The notes under the pieces: generated by a model
The model's database searches: none
What the model was told of the DNA's origin: nothing
The model's input: only the letters and a program-made list of their open reading frames with translations
Shown: in pieces, positions 1 to 13,100 of the stretch
Layout: every line of letters starts with the position of its first letter
Position numbering within the stretch: the stretch's first letter is position 1
Origin: Phoronis australis
Taxonomy: Eukaryota > Phoronida > Phoronidae
Length of the DNA stretch: 48,450 nucleotides
NCBI GenBank assembly: GCA_002633005.1
Contig: NMRA01000079.1
Location: forward strand, 257,348 to 305,797
Direction of reading: 5' to 3'
Translations under genes and position numbers: made by a program

Positions 1-1256
1 TGACTCAGTTGAACTACTTGATTGTGGTAATCGCGCGCGCGGACAAAGTTAACAGTAACCACAAAGTGGAGTTGGAATTCTTCGCCTAAGTCACCTGAAT
101 TCCCGTATATATGCTTCATCGAAGATATACTTAGAAGCAGAAAGAGTCACTGAAGAAAGTAAGAGCCTTTTAGGTGCTAATTTTAGGTGTAGAATGTATT
201 TTCGACGAGGTGAAAACTTTACCAGTGAGCGGATTTCGACTACCGCCCGTTTAAAATACACGGGACGAAATTAGTACAGAACGTGATAGAACGTATTGTA
301 GTGCGAATCTGAAGTTCATTTGCCATAACAGCAATGCTTTTGGACATTTTTCGAACTAAACGGCTAAAAACTCGAAGACAATAACAGAATACACTCTGCT
401 ACCGTATTAGGCAAATGACCAAACGACAAGCTTTTGCCCCACTTCCCGTGACGTCACAGTTAAGTCTCACATAATCTCGCGTTATTGTTATAAACTCGCA
501 AAAGGCCTATTAAATGCAATTGCTATTATTTTTCAAGACCAGCAGCTGACTTAAAAAGTTTAGGAAAGCAGACATGAGCAAATACAATATTCGAAAAATA
601 ATACTTTTAATGTAAAAATCATTATTTTACCCTAAAATTGAAACATTTGAATTATTTTTGCACTTTGTTTTGAAACTTTATGTGAACCCGGCCAATATTT
701 AGGGAAAATTTAACTTACTTTTTGGGATTCCAAAACAGACATTCTAAAAGCACAATCAAGAATGTTTTCTCAGAGAACATTTTTAACATGATGACTTCAC
801 TGAGAGCTGATTTCCAGCCAACAAGGAAATAAATTTGCACAATTATAGACAAACACACTTCAACTGATTTTGATAATCGAAATGTCTGAGCAGAAATGCT
901 TAACGGAAACATCAAGCAGTATAATATCAGTACTTCTCGTTGCATGGAAAAGTCATAAATTATGCTAATGAGTTGATCAATAAATATAGTCTGATATATT
1001 GTGCTCATACTTGGGTCACCAGGTATCACATTTGGTCAGCAGGTGGGAAGATTGGTGCTCAGGTGTGGACAGATTTGTGCCTCAGGTTTGGTGATCTGAA
1101 TAGAGGGATTGTACATAGCTACAAAATCCAATGCAATGCATAACTTCCAAGTCTGCAAATGATCATTATAAGTTTCATCCAATAAGTTCATCATGTACTA
1201 CTATCATATTTAATGAAGTCGACCCCCATAATCACTATGGAACATCTGGATCCTGG
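1..1256. other. No gene recognised
   Basis: AT-rich non-coding sequence. A CRE palindrome TGACGTCA lies at 449-456 and a short CG-dinucleotide run at 34-41. A 104-codon minus-strand frame (715-1029) has no recognisable motif and is not called. Confidence 0.6.
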
Positions 1257-1390
1257 CGTTCAGTAATGCTAGGACTTCGCTAAAAAGCATTAGGCTTGGC
1301 GAGATTACGTGACATTTTTGCCATGTGTATTTTAAATGAGAACACGTGATTTTAGCTAGGTCCTAGCGTAGGTCCTAGCATTACTGAACG
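1257..1390. mobile_element. 134-bp foldback MITE
   Basis: CGTTCAGTAATGCTAGGAC at 1257 is the exact reverse complement of the end GTCCTAGCATTACTGAACG (1372-1390). Partial complementarity continues inwards (TTACGTGACA against AACACGTGATT), so almost the whole element could fold. No coding capacity. Confidence 0.7.
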
Positions 1391-2816
1391 CACGCCTGAC
1401 CTATCCAAGCTCCAACTTCCCTTCATAGTGAACTTTCCTTCCAACTCACCTCCGAGTTCCTAGCAGCATGACGGATATCAAGATGGCACTACCTCCAACA
1501 CTGCACTCAGGATTTACCATTGCACATTACAAGGGAGTTGTGTAACTCCAACTCCACAGTACAATTTACCTATCAGAGGAATGTACACAGTTCTTTAAGT
1601 CTCAGAGACTTTATAATGCAGTGACCATGGACCAAAACTACCAAAAGGAGACAGTAGCACCATTGTTGGGAAAGAGACATTAAAGATAACAGAAAATTGG
1701 GAAGAAGTTTTGCAATACACAAAAACGTTTGGTGATTGAACATACAATGACAAACAACTGAACTAGAGAAGTCAGTCACGCTGTGCTCAATGAGATTTGT
1801 TTGAAAACATGGTCTCTGCAATAATTTTTAAAAAACATGATTACTGCTTAACATCAAACAATTCAATGGTTTCATTTATACCAGAACTCTACCTGGCGTG
1901 ATTGTAAAATAATGTTCAGCATATAGAATGTACCCATGATCAAAAGACATGATTTGAGAGAAACCTACAGGCACGGTCCTAAATCAGCAGCGCATGAAAT
2001 CTCCTTAACGACATAATCATAACAACAGCATGGGAATCGCCTTGTCATATGTGACCAGTATTTCAGAGAGCCGCACTACCACTTTGGGATTGTAAAGCAA
2101 ATAAATGGGACAGTGTTTTGGGGTCTGGCAACTCAACTAAAGATAGGAAATCAAGGCACACATGTTGACCAAACAAGTCACTTACAATAAGTAAATATGA
2201 CTTGCTCTTTAAATTCGTGAAGATGATGTTCCCATTTGTTTGAGTTAAAGAACGAAACCATGTGCAATATATCACAACGGCAAAGTAACCACATAGAAAA
2301 CTTCTGTCTTGACCAAGCTCCTCTCGTACGATGAACTTACCCGTTTTATTATTAATGGTAGACTAGTGCAGTCTGAGACCTGCAAACGGCCTCTAGAAAT
2401 GTACAAATGACAATAGTACACTTAAAGCGAATCGATGTTACAATGTCAATGCCCTGTTTAGTGTTTATGAAGTGAGTTTAACAGAAATAAAAATAAAAAT
2501 ATAAGAACTTAGGATTTTACGATCTTCACAACTTTTATTACCAAGAACATACATTTTCGTTTTAAAGTAACTACCTTCATTATAAAGGCCCGCATTTCTT
2601 TAAGTATTTTTTTCACAATACTGAGTCAAAACATATAGAAAGATACATTTTTCGAATTCTTGGTGAGCGAATGCATAAAACAAACACAACTAGTGTGTGG
2701 GCATTGTCATGTGACCGGTGATTTTTCCTAAAAATTGTCTATTTTCATGGAAATCACCTCAACTTACATAGACATGAAATTTACAGGACAAAAACTGAAA
2801 TCTGTTCATTCATTTA
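1391..2816. other. No gene recognised
   Basis: A short frame MTDIKMALPPTLHSG starting at 1468 in a YY1-like AAGATGGCAC context is the only mildly gene-like feature; it stops after 25 codons without a clear donor. Confidence 0.5.
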
Positions 2817-3071
2817 TTACAGTAAACGTTCGGGTTAACGCCCATGCTCAGTTAACCGCCCACCCCCTAGTTTAGGTGGATTTTCGATTTAACCGCCCAC
2901 TGCTCGGTTAACCGCCCCCTGCTATTTTTGAAGATTTCAATTAAGCGCCCCTCCCCCCCATTTCTTGAAATTTCACGTTTAAGCGCCCATGTCTGGTTAA
3001 CCGCCCACCCCCGATTTTTTGAGTTCCCCCAATTTAACCGCCCAGGGCGTTAACCCGAACGTTTACGGTAA
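2817..3071. mobile_element. 255-bp TIR element with eight internal GTTAACCGCCC-like modules
   Basis: The 27-bp ends (2817-2843 and 3045-3071) are inverted repeats with one mismatch, beginning TTACAGTAAACGTTCGGG and its partner TTACCGTAAACG. The interior is a series of eight (G/T)TTAA(C/G)CGCCC-like units, at about 2834, 2853, 2889, 2907, 2938, 2971, 2995 and 3033, separated by T-rich or C-rich spacers. There is no coding capacity, so this is a non-autonomous (MITE-like) DNA element. The target duplication is unclear, possibly TTA or TA absorbed in the ends. Confidence 0.75.
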
Positions 3072-5896
3072 ACTACAACAGCAGCATGCGCGAGATTTTC
3101 TCTCACGACCTTTCAGCTATATGTATGTGGCTATCACAGAAATTTGAACAATTAGGGAGATTAAGAAAACTTGTTGTGACAGTAAACAGTGTCGTTTTTC
3201 AAAAAACACAAAATATTTGTCCCTTAAATTTGATAATGACCCTGTATCCTGGCCCTTTTAAAAGCCTACACTGCCAGCGTTCCACCATTTGTCTTAAAGC
3301 TAAAACTGAGTAACTCCTGAATGCATGGGATTACAATCCTGATGCAAATGGATTTGTGCAGCAACACTGAACAGAGCTGGGTGCATTAGAAAGCTTTCAG
3401 GGAGATCTGTGTTCAGTTTCACTCCCCACTAATTACTACGTATTTAGTGTATTGGATTGCTGATTGAGCCAGTCTGTGTTACCTGGGCTCTAAATAAACA
3501 TTTATTTAAGGGAATAAAAACAGATCAGAACAAAAGCGGATTTCTGAAGGTAGACCATTAAGTGACAGCTAATTATTGGCAACAAGTAATATACAACAGT
3601 AGGGCCTGAGCCCATATGATGTTCATTGAAATGTCTGATATGAAGCACTAGTGCCCAGGTGCGTTGCCATACAGCAGTGTCACCACTTTCAGCTAGAACT
3701 TTGCAGGAGACAACTACATTTAGGGTTTTATTAAACATTAAGTAAAAATTAAGAGAATGTCAGTCTATCACTAGCCTGAGCATGGTTTGTACTACGTAGA
3801 TGCCCCAAAACAATTTTAGGGAAACTATTTTTCAATTACTTACAATAATCAGCCTTTGAGCAAAAATGGCAATTTAGGCAATTGTTTTGTGAAGAAGTAC
3901 CCTGAACTATGACTAGGGCACACTGCAGACTTGGGTTTAGTGCAGGCACAAGAGTCACCCCCTCCGGAGTAGTTGTAAAGAAAGTGACCAACATAGCTCA
4001 GTGCAAAACAATGACACTTTTACTAAAGTAATAATACAAGTTCAACTGCTTTTAAGTAAATAATGCGGGTTACTTCACTGAGTAGATAGCTTATTTAATT
4101 CTCATTTTATACCCACTCTATGGTCTTGTGACCGGAGACCGCATTACCCTTTTTAGTAGAGTCATGTCTATTTTACTATCATAGCCGACTAATGGCTATA
4201 AATTTAGTGCACTGAGTGAAAACGACACAGTCAGTCTGTTTAATGATTGCTATTCAGTGGCGGACCTAGGAAGCCCCAAGGGAAAGGGCCAATTACAATT
4301 TCCGAAGGAGATATTCTATGTACCGCTCAAAAATGTCGTGTCAACAGTGTTTTTGTCTAGGTCTTGTCCATAGACGTTATGCCCCTGAGGTCTAGTAGAG
4401 CCGTCCATGGCTTGGCTGTTACGACATTACCCATTGCGATTCTCACACACTCTTGGTGAATTTTCATCAATATTGCTTTTCTGTTAACAGCTAAATTCCT
4501 CTAAAGTCCCGTCCACCCTATGAATTACCTTAGAACAGTTATTAAAGGAGAATGCCACCCAAAAGCAACCTATTTTGTATCAATTTAGATCGAGTAGTTC
4601 CACTCGATAACAGCAAGTTCAGTTGTTTTACCTGACACCTAACGGCAGATGGAGGTGCTGAAATTAACCAATGACGTAATCTAATCGGTTCGAACGCAGT
4701 CTGTTCAGCCGTTTCAAACACGCTTAGTGGTGTCAATTTATTGCTTGAATTCACCATTTTACACCAATAAATCATCAAAATTTGATGTAAACCACTTACA
4801 AATACATTGAGTTCTTGAACAAACGTGTTGTTTTATTTCATTGTTACGGATTTATAGGCATTTGAATGTACCGTACTAGGCTACAGAGTTCGGTAGCCGA
4901 GGACAGTTTACCATGGTCAATCGCGGGAGTTTGGATCTTAGTGTTTGGTGATAAATTCGAATCATTCTTCCGTGAAATAAAGACGGGGGAACATAGCTGT
5001 GTGTTGTACTTTTAGACTTAAGATTTTTTCAGTTCTAAACACACAAAACGTTTGTTAATCCCCGCAAGTGGTTCCGAACCCGAACCCGATCACCATGTGG
5101 AATACACCCAGACAACTTTTATGATGCCTATTCAGCACGCCCTTTGTATTGATGTAGATCCGAGCTAATGAAGTGGAAAGGTAATAGCTAGCATTACTGT
5201 CTCAACAATGGTTGTTGTTAGTACCCCCAATTTGGTTTTCTCTCCAGAAACTCTCGAGAGTAGTTTTGGTACATTATAAATATTACAAAATGACTAAAAA
5301 GGTTAACTTGTGTTTACCCTCAAAAAGGGCCACTTTCCAAAGGAACGATGTTTCATATTGGTTTTCGTTATTTAATTTTTAATGCTTCTGCCCACTTGTT
5401 TTTTTTTTCTTACCTGGAACGTGTTGATAACTTTTTATCCAAGTTTTAAACTTGAAGTACCAAAGCAGATTTTGATAGCCAGCTAAACTTAATTAGTTAA
5501 GTTCATTGTGAGCCCATCCCTGAAGTTTCCACATTACAGGTAGGCCTACACTAAACATTTCACGTGTCATTAAAGTTTAATCTTTATTAGAACTCAAATA
5601 ATAATATATAAAAGTGCAAATATGGTGATAACCAGAACTGATGATTTGGAATGACAACTTCGGTGGCACTGACCATATATAACTATTTTAGCTCTTTGTC
5701 AGTAATAACAAATGAAAAGTGGGCACAAGTTAAGTGCAACTGTTTCCTGGTCAAAAATCTGATTAAACAAGTTTGAAAGAATATTAAAAAATGAATCCAT
5801 GTTAACTCTGATCAGCGTTTGTATATCCACCCAGTATATCAATAAGCACAGTTTAATAAGTTTATCTCATCGTACCCAATGGTTGTAATTTTTAGA
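3072..5896. other. No gene recognised; probable unclassified repeat at 4542-4790
   Basis: The stretch 4542-4790 starts TTAAAGGAGAATGCCACCC and has an open minus-strand frame of 78 codons with a repeat-like character, plus a small palindrome (CGAGTAGTTCCACTCG). No second copy was found in this window. The rest is AT-rich and featureless. Confidence 0.4.
4255..4275 (+). mobile_element. Isolated hAT-like end
   Basis: CAGTGGCGGACCTAGGAAG resembles the 5' end of the hAT-like elements at 12363 and 26855. No matching right end was seen downstream, so this may be a truncated copy or chance. Confidence 0.3.
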
Positions 5897-5990
5897 TTAC
5901 CGTATTCGCCGTAATAACCGCCCAGGGCGCTTAGAAAAGTTCGTTTCAGGGGGGCGCGAGTATTATAACCCAAGGCCGTTGAAACCCGGT
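5897..5990. mobile_element. Decayed relative of the TTACCGTA / ACCGCCC element type
   Basis: TTACCGTATTCGCCGTAATA followed by ACCGCCCAGGGCGCTTA and, 30 bp on, GGGGGGCGCGAGTATTAT resembles the end-plus-module style of the element at 2817, including the CCGCCCAGGGCG inverted core. A matching opposite end was not found. Confidence 0.4.
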
Positions 5991-7354
5991 CTCCGAAACG
6001 GGTGAAATCGGAAGCTAAGTTTCATTATATTTACGCTCTGTGACGAATCTGTAATCTATGAAAGACTTTGTACAAAAGCGTGGTGCATTGCTATCAAACT
6101 TTGCTGCTATATTATGATCACTTTACATGCTGGAGGTAGAGTACCTCATTCTAAGTCAACTTGCCTTTAATTTGCCTTTAAAGTGCAAGTTGTACTACCC
6201 CATGCCAAATGAAGTTGTATGGAGGTCGCGAGGTATTGTTTAATTTGCAATATCCATGAAACGGGCGTAAGCACGCCGCATGGTTATCACCTATGGGACA
6301 TTTCAGTTGTTTTCCTTTGTTACCTATGTTGGACATAACAATACAGAACTCATGAATATGACGCACCTTAAGCGCAAATCAGTCCATTACCAATAAATAC
6401 TTGCCATTCTCTTTATTATAACAAAGAAAAACAAAATGAACAATGGGTACGTCTATCTATCAATATCTATGCGACGAGCTTGCGACAAACTTGCGACCTA
6501 GATTTCCCGTGGGATGGACTCCCTCAGGCTCCATCAGCTCTGGTGTAAGTTTCAGACAATGGGAACAGTAAACTCGGGTCTTGAACTGAAGTTAACAGCA
6601 CAAGTTAAGACTCTGAAGTAAAGAGGTGAATTTATAACCTGACCTGTGCAATGTCCAACTTGCAAGGTCATATTAGCACCACCTAGTGACAACTCTGTTG
6701 AATTTGTTGTCTGATTATCTAGGGAGCTAATGGTAAGGGCTTTTGCTTAACTTTGTGGTTATCCACAGTTAACATCATAGCTTCAAAAGTGGCAGAATAA
6801 CTGTACGGAAAAAGGCCTTTAGAGCTGGGTCCAGACTGGAGTGAACACAGGCAACAATATATGTCTATGTTATTGAATTTGTGTAGTCTGCTGACTAGCA
6901 CTCATAAAACTGTGACTAAGCTTCATTTGGACAGAAATCAATTACCCCATCCAGCTAAGCTGATCACAATTTAACACTGATTTGTGGCTTTCTGATGACA
7001 GTAAAGTAATGAACCATCAATAACAATCTCTATGAATTCTATTCCAAAAATGCCAGCAGTGAGACGACAAAAAGGACAATTTAAACAAATAAAATACCAC
7101 AAAGATATGTAACAGAATACTTAAGATCAAATTGCGTATGGTCTAGCAAAAATCTGATAAAAATTCACTTGTCAAACGCTGAAGACTTTCTCCAGGCAAA
7201 ATATGTAAATGAACGCCATTTGTGTTTCGTCAATCTCAACAAATTGGCACAAGATGCTTAAGCAACATGCAATTATTCGGAAAAGTCTGAAAAATTAACA
7301 TAATCTGACAGCGACAGTTTGTCCTGCGTCAAATTCCATAATGACTGACACTTC
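5991..7354. other. No gene recognised
   Basis: AT-rich sequence without long frames, inverted ends or tandem repeats that I could see. Confidence 0.5.
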
Positions 7355-7850
7355 AGGCCGTTTCATGCTAACTTAACTCCGGTACGAGTGGAGCGTCGAC
7401 ATTAACTGCGAAAATAACTGAATGATTCATACTAGCTTCAAAAGCTTCGAAGTAAACAGTAGATGACGCTGTCGTCATTGAAGTAATCATAAGATGGTGC
7501 TGTCTTTGCATCCTGTGCACGCTAAGTTTTTTTTAATGTAACAATTTGATAACACTATGTGCCAATTGACATAAAACTTATTTCTAATTCAATTAGTAAT
7601 AATTCAAGCGAAATAAAAACAGCTATTAATGACAACACTGCCCTTTAATTGCTGACGATACCAGTGACCCCTGGCGATAACTTTGATAAGACTGAAGTTG
7701 ACCATTTATATCGCACCGCAGCTTCAGCACTCTGCTGTTAAATACACAAATTTAAACACTGTTAACTTCCATCCCAGACCGAAGTTAATTGTTCATACTG
7801 ACCGCAACTCCCCAAAACATCGACATGTCGACGTTAGTATGAAAGGGCCT
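7355..7850. mobile_element. ~496-bp TIR element, copy 1
   Basis: The ends AGGCCGTTTCATGCTAAC and (reverse complement of the right end) AGGCCCTTTCATACTAAC are inverted repeats. Inside, TTCATACTGAC-like motifs and (A/C)GAAGTTAA(C/T)TGTTCAT recur as subterminal repeats. A same-orientation copy lies at 23474-23979. A 97-codon frame across the right half is only a shadow. Confidence 0.65.
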
Positions 7851-10800
7851 TTACAATGCAACATCTTGCATACAACATCAATTTGGTGCAAATCTGCCTT
7901 CCTGTTCATCAGAGTTAAAAACGTCACAAAACGGATTTTAACTAAACAGTTAGTTCAGTTGAAAAAGCCCAAATAATGCTCATTATCGGTACAACTCCAA
8001 ATCTTTTTAAACTTAACTGATTTCATGTGAATTTTTTAGTGTAAATTTTACTTTTGGTGGTGTACCCGACTACCTAAAATGGCCGCCGTAGTGAGTGACA
8101 GCAGACTCATACATTATGGGTACTCACTCACTCAACTGCTGCCACCTGCAGTGAGGATTTCAAAGAAATCCATTATCTAAAAAACTTGAAAAATAACAGT
8201 AAAATAAGGCAAACATAAATAACAGAGCTGAAAGTTACAAACAGTTAGTATTTTAGTGATATCTTCAGACTGACGAAACCCAACCTGTGTTCTAAACTGC
8301 TAAATGAAACAAGAGTAACTTTAACAGAGCAAGCCACAAAAACAATGTATTCATCTATCATTTCAGCTCGAACATGTCCATTGGGCTACAACACCTTCAG
8401 TTCATCTTACTTAAACACTAGACAGCTGGTGAAGGTGCTACAATTGACCTGTCGCAAGCTCCGCCCCCTTGCGTAATGTCGACAAACAAACAAACAATAA
8501 GTTTTACCCGGCAACGTGTTGTTTGTCAGGTAAAATGATGGCTTGGAAACAAAGGTGTGTCAAGAATGCTATGTTCTGATGGGTCAGTTAAGCTGTCAAT
8601 CAAAGTCCAGGCGATAGGTCAGTTAGCCTAGCTACTACGCAACAACACCTTATCACTATTTTGCATAATTAACACTTGGCGTTATCCTTTTGCATCAATA
8701 AAACTACAAACCCCAAGGCAAAACCCTTATGAATTTATTAAATTTCTAATTAAATTCAAGTGTTGTTTCATCTCAAGAGCAAATTACCCAGTCAGGCAGA
8801 GCATGTACTTGCTTGACATATTACAGACCACAATAACTTGAGCTGTTTTTACACAGGGAACAATTGTCGAGGTAATAGTCGTCACCGCACGACTTGCGCT
8901 TAATTCAGTCGCATTTGCATGACATTAGATGGCAAACTGGATCAGCATGAGTCATTTACACAAAGACTGTGTGCGCACACTCGCAAAAACAGTAGTGAAC
9001 ATCCAAACCATGTGGAATGCAACTTGCTCTGTGTCAGTTGTGTTTACACACACACCTGCGCCCAATCAGCTGTTCCGTGTCAATTGCTTCGTAACAGCTG
9101 TCTGGTCTCCCATGTAAATGTGGCTTCAAATGAATTTCTGAGTTAAATAAAGAAAGATCACCTCAGGGTATTCTGGAAAATTTGGCACAAGATTAGATGT
9201 GATCGACAGGTTGCACACAAAAAAATCAGTAGTATTTATAACTTTTCAAAAGTGGCGATATTCACTAGACAACAACAAGCTGAATCAAATCAAATTGATT
9301 TTTTGAAATCCTTACGGTAACTTTATTGCATCCAAAGCCAATATTTTTAAAACAAAATTTTAGAAAAATAGTGCTAAACATGACTTTAACTCACCTCAAA
9401 AGGTATTTAAAAGTACTCTCAGGATAACGCCGTTTATAATAAAAGCAATGGATAACACAACAACAAAAATCGCAACTAAAGTGCATGTAACAGAATGTTA
9501 ATACTGCGATAAGTGACACCAATACTTTACGCCAGGATATAACCACTTTCCTTTGCATGACGTGCATGATGACATGAAAGCAAAAATTTTACGATCACAG
9601 TCTTTCCATTATTAAGTCTTTCATGCCGATCTCTACGCTGAAACACGCCATCACAACATCAAGAGTTCTTCTCCTCAATCAGAAATAATTTGGCAAAGAA
9701 ACAATGTACGACAACGCAAAGTTGAAGAAATGATGCCCAGCTATCAAAAGCAGAAATGGATGCTTGGCATTGCATTTGACGCCCAATACTACAAGATAAT
9801 TATTATTATTATGTTATGCTAAAGAGGAGTGCATTGATATACCCCACATTGTGCACATCGCAAATGGAAAATTTATCAGAGAACATCTCATTTTGATTAA
9901 GTGGAACACATCATCCACTTAAAGGACTACATTAACAAAGGGTGCCTTTCATTTTCTATGTCTACAAGCCATACTATTATTACAACTATCCCACAATCCT
10001 TTACATAAATGACAATTGTCGCTCACAAAAAGTGTAGTGGTTCAAATAGGTGTCGCTTAAGTATGAGTAGCCTGCTCAACAGTAACATACACAACACAAT
10101 TCACAATTATTTCGTTGAACGGACAGCAACATTTAGACACTGACCAGATGAATGGAGAACAAGAGGGGGCACGCTGAGTTGGCGCGATACATTACAAAAA
10201 ACTTATTTGGTTTCAGTCACAGCTACTCCCTACAACAACTCAGCCTCAAAATTGAAACTAAATTCAGACACCAATCTAGTCCATTGCTAAGAGTTTTTGT
10301 GGTCAAACAGTTTTAACTTAAATGGTTGAAAAACGAGGCATCATTCATCTATTTTGCTGATTATTATTGTACATATTTCTTTGGGTAGAAATGGTTCCAA
10401 GTTAACTTTTCATAAGAAATTGAAAGCTATACAGTTTGAAAAATCACCAATTTTAGTTCTCGAAATATCAGTTTATATTAGCCAGGGTTCTATTGCCATG
10501 AAATCATGCTTCTATAGCAACTTAGCTCCGTTCCACATACAAGGACCTTAGATCAGTGTTCTCAAGACTAACAGGCGTTTTGACAACAGAAGCCCTTGTA
10601 CAAAATTTTTGACAAAGTAAAAAAGTTTTTAGTGGCAATGGGGAGGGGGGTCATAGTACCTGTCCGTAATCATCATGGATCTGATGAGACATTCTCTATG
10701 TCAAATTCATCAAAATGTAGGACACCACGTAGGGAATTCCTCAATCCTGGGTGAACTGTGCAAACAATCCAGTTTGCATGGATCCAGAATTCCTTTGACT

Positions 10801-11449
10801 AATATGTGGCTAAACTCTAGAACATGATAGGCACTTGATATGGCTAGAACCAAACTATACACCTCACCTGAGCGAGCCAACTATTTCCTAACACCCCATC
10901 CAGCACTCCATAGGGCATTGGGTGCAAATAAGACACAGATTTTTAACTGAAGAGATATAGAATGTTTATATTTACCAAACACTAGCTCTGGATTGAGCAC
11001 ACAGTGTGCTCACAATGTGCAGGTCTCCTCCAGCAAAGGTCACTGATAAAATACCTACCACTGTCTCTCCCTTACTGATATCTTGTCATCAAGACTATTG
11101 CAATAAAAACTTCAGCTATAACTAGCGTTATCAAATCTCAAGTTTACTAGTATGAGCGCATTGAGTTTGTCACAATGGCCATTCCTGGCAAGATTCAAAT
11201 GTCAAGTGGACAAGGGAAATTGCCAGTAAAAGTTACACGTATTTGATAAATTTAACTGAATTATAACATTAAAATTTTAGACATTTCCAGTACAACCTTT
11301 GAACTTGTACCGACTTTTTGGTTTGATGTCTAAACAACTTTAGGTCAATTACCAAGTACAAAAATGCACACGCAATTGAAATCTAATATTAAGTAGCCTG
11401 ACATTACCGAATGCAACAATTACGGTAAAGACGTATTTGCATGCTCCTA
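7851..11449. other. No gene recognised; YY1-like short ORF at 8079
   Basis: AAAATGGCCGCC at 8076 opens a 34-codon frame beginning MAAVVSDSRLIHYG, and GCA|GTGAGG near 8152 could be a donor. Parts of it resemble repeat fragments elsewhere in the window (CTGCAGTGAG at 14313), so it is not called a gene. The remainder is AT-rich. Confidence 0.4.
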
Positions 11450-11775
11450 CAAGTATGCTAATGTATAGCAGGAACTAAACGACAATGCTATTTGAACATC
11501 ATCTACACTAAACAAAGTGCAGTTGTAATCATTGACCACTTGTAAATGTGAAAACAAAAAACTCGGCAAATAGGTGACCTTTACTCTAATGACGTACCTC
11601 AGGGCTCACTTAAGCCCGCATCATGCAGTTATTCCCCAACACCATATCACCATACTCGCTAGACACTGTTGAGTGATTTATGGCAAATTATTTTCGACAC
11701 AAAACTCGTTCTTAAAAAAATTTGGCAATGTTCAACTACTTCATATTCACATGGTCGCTATATGTTGTGTTTCTA
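11450..11775 (+). repeat. Dispersed ~325-bp repeat, copy 1
   Basis: GGAACTAAACGACAATGCT, ACTTGTAAATGTGAAAACAA and TTATTCCCCAACACCAT, then GCTATATGTTGTGTTTCTA occur in the same order as at 23098-23421. The family is unknown and no clear terminal inverted repeat was seen. Confidence 0.7.
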
Positions 11776-12362
11776 CAGTCATGTGCTAGCTCAGTTTCCC
11801 AAATAGGGATATCCAGTGATGTAGTGTGGCATAGGCGCACGTAGGCGCAGCCAACCACCTTTTGGCATTTGAACGTAGCGCCTACGCAATGTAAGTTACG
11901 TTCAGTGCTTAAGGTGATACGGTGGGCTTTCAGGGCGCCCACTTAACTCAAATTTTACCACTACAGCACTAGGGGTATCATCGGTTTGAATACACTCGTC
12001 GCATGGTTTAGGGTTTAAGTATAGACTAAGCCGTTACCCATGCTTTTGCACGGGACAGCTAGTGGGAGACGCCGAGGGGAAATAGCTACACCAGTGAACC
12101 GATCGAGTGTTCATCACAAACAGGAATACTTCTTGAAGAGACCGTGTTCAAAGCTTCAAGCAGAATTTCTGTCACCTGTCAGATTTTAGTAGGCAATTAA
12201 GGTGTGCGGCTGTGGGATATTCCCCTTAAGGCAGTACAAATTTCTTTACAGAACATTTGACCCTGCCGTAACACAAAGTACGGTAATCAGATATTCTTCA
12301 GTTTAAAGTGAAAACTAAGAATGCATTTAAAATATTGTATAGTACACAAAGTATATAGACGT
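11776..12362. other. No gene recognised; small GC hairpin
   Basis: GTAGGCGC (11841-11848) and GCGCCTAC (11879-11886) can pair across a ~30-nt loop. No coding signal. Confidence 0.45.
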
Positions 12363-12523
12363 CAGTGGCGAATTTAGAGGGGGGCCAAGGGGGCCATGGC
12401 CCCCCATAAAATTCTCCCAGCTTCCATTTGGCAGTTCGGGGGTGCAAATGTCTGAAGGGCAAAATTCTGGCTAATACTCTATTTGCCGTGTCCCCCAAAC
12501 TCAAAATCCTGGATCCGCCCCTA
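12363..12523 (+). mobile_element. hAT-like MITE, copy 1
   Basis: The element starts CAGTGGCGAATTTAGAGG and ends CCTGGATCCGCCCCTA, close to the CAG-GGCGGATCCAGG ends common in hAT-type non-autonomous elements. Inside are GGCCATGGCCCCCC and GGCAAAATTCTGGCTAATAC. Its inverted copy is at 26855-27011. An 86-codon minus-strand frame across it is a shadow. Confidence 0.7.
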
Positions 12524-12574
12524 GATGTATTTACAAAAGTTGCATCATAAATGTTCATACTGAGGTAGAAAGCC

Positions 12575-12690
12575 TGGAGCTAGGTAGCTGTGTGTAGAGC
12601 TCCGTTAGATACCGAAATTTCACACAACCCAGGTGCTCAGCTCGTCACCTCGTCGTGAAATTTAGAGCTAACATTACTTGCAGGGGTGCA
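12575..12690. repeat. Inverted dispersed repeat, arm 1
   Basis: GCTAGGTAGCTGTGTGTAGA, GATACCGAAATTTCACACA, CCCAGGTGCTCAGCTCGTCA and TTGCAGGGGTGCATGC correspond in order to the reverse complement of 17715-17870. The family is unknown. Confidence 0.55.
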
Positions 12691-12867
12691 TGCAGAATCT
12701 GGGAATGAATCGACATTCACAGTGCCCGTTACCAAACAGCCATTTATAAAAGTAAACAAAATCTAATAAACGTTATTTTTTGTAATTCTGTAGGTCTGTA
12801 GAGGAGCGGGGGAGACAGAGTTTGTGCAAACGATGCATTTTACATAATAGATGATGGGCTCAACAAG

Positions 12868-12932
12868 GGCAAGTTGTACCAGTACGGCAAGTTGTACCTA
12901 CGGCAAGTTGTATCTACGTCAAGTTGTTCTAG
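12868..12932 (+). repeat. 16-bp tandem repeat, four copies
   Basis: GGCAAGTTGTACC(AG)TAC is repeated with a period of 16-18 bp: AAGTTGTACC, AAGTTGTACC, AAGTTGTATC and AAGTTGTTCT. Decay increases to the right. Confidence 0.75.
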
Positions 12933-13100
12933 GGTACCTTAACGAGCAGTTCGGATGACAAAGAACAACACCATACCTTATTTCACTTAAAGAGACTATT
13001 ACACACACCTCATGTAAAAAATAATCTTTGATTTACGACACTAATGTTGCCATCAATTTGTTCTTACTTGTTGATTACTAAGATTAGAGATAATCACTGG

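Noticed and set aside
715-1029. 104-codon minus frame
   Set aside because: Hydrophobic AT-rich translation without motif, splice signals or start context.
4686-4695. GGTTCGAAC resembling a tRNA B box
   Set aside because: No A box or cloverleaf could be formed around it.
7683-7976. 97-codon + strand frame
   Set aside because: It spans the right half of a non-coding TIR element that has a second copy at 23474 where the frame is not kept.
12298-12558. 86-codon minus frame with WPPWPPS
   Set aside because: It is a translation of the G/C-rich hAT-like MITE.
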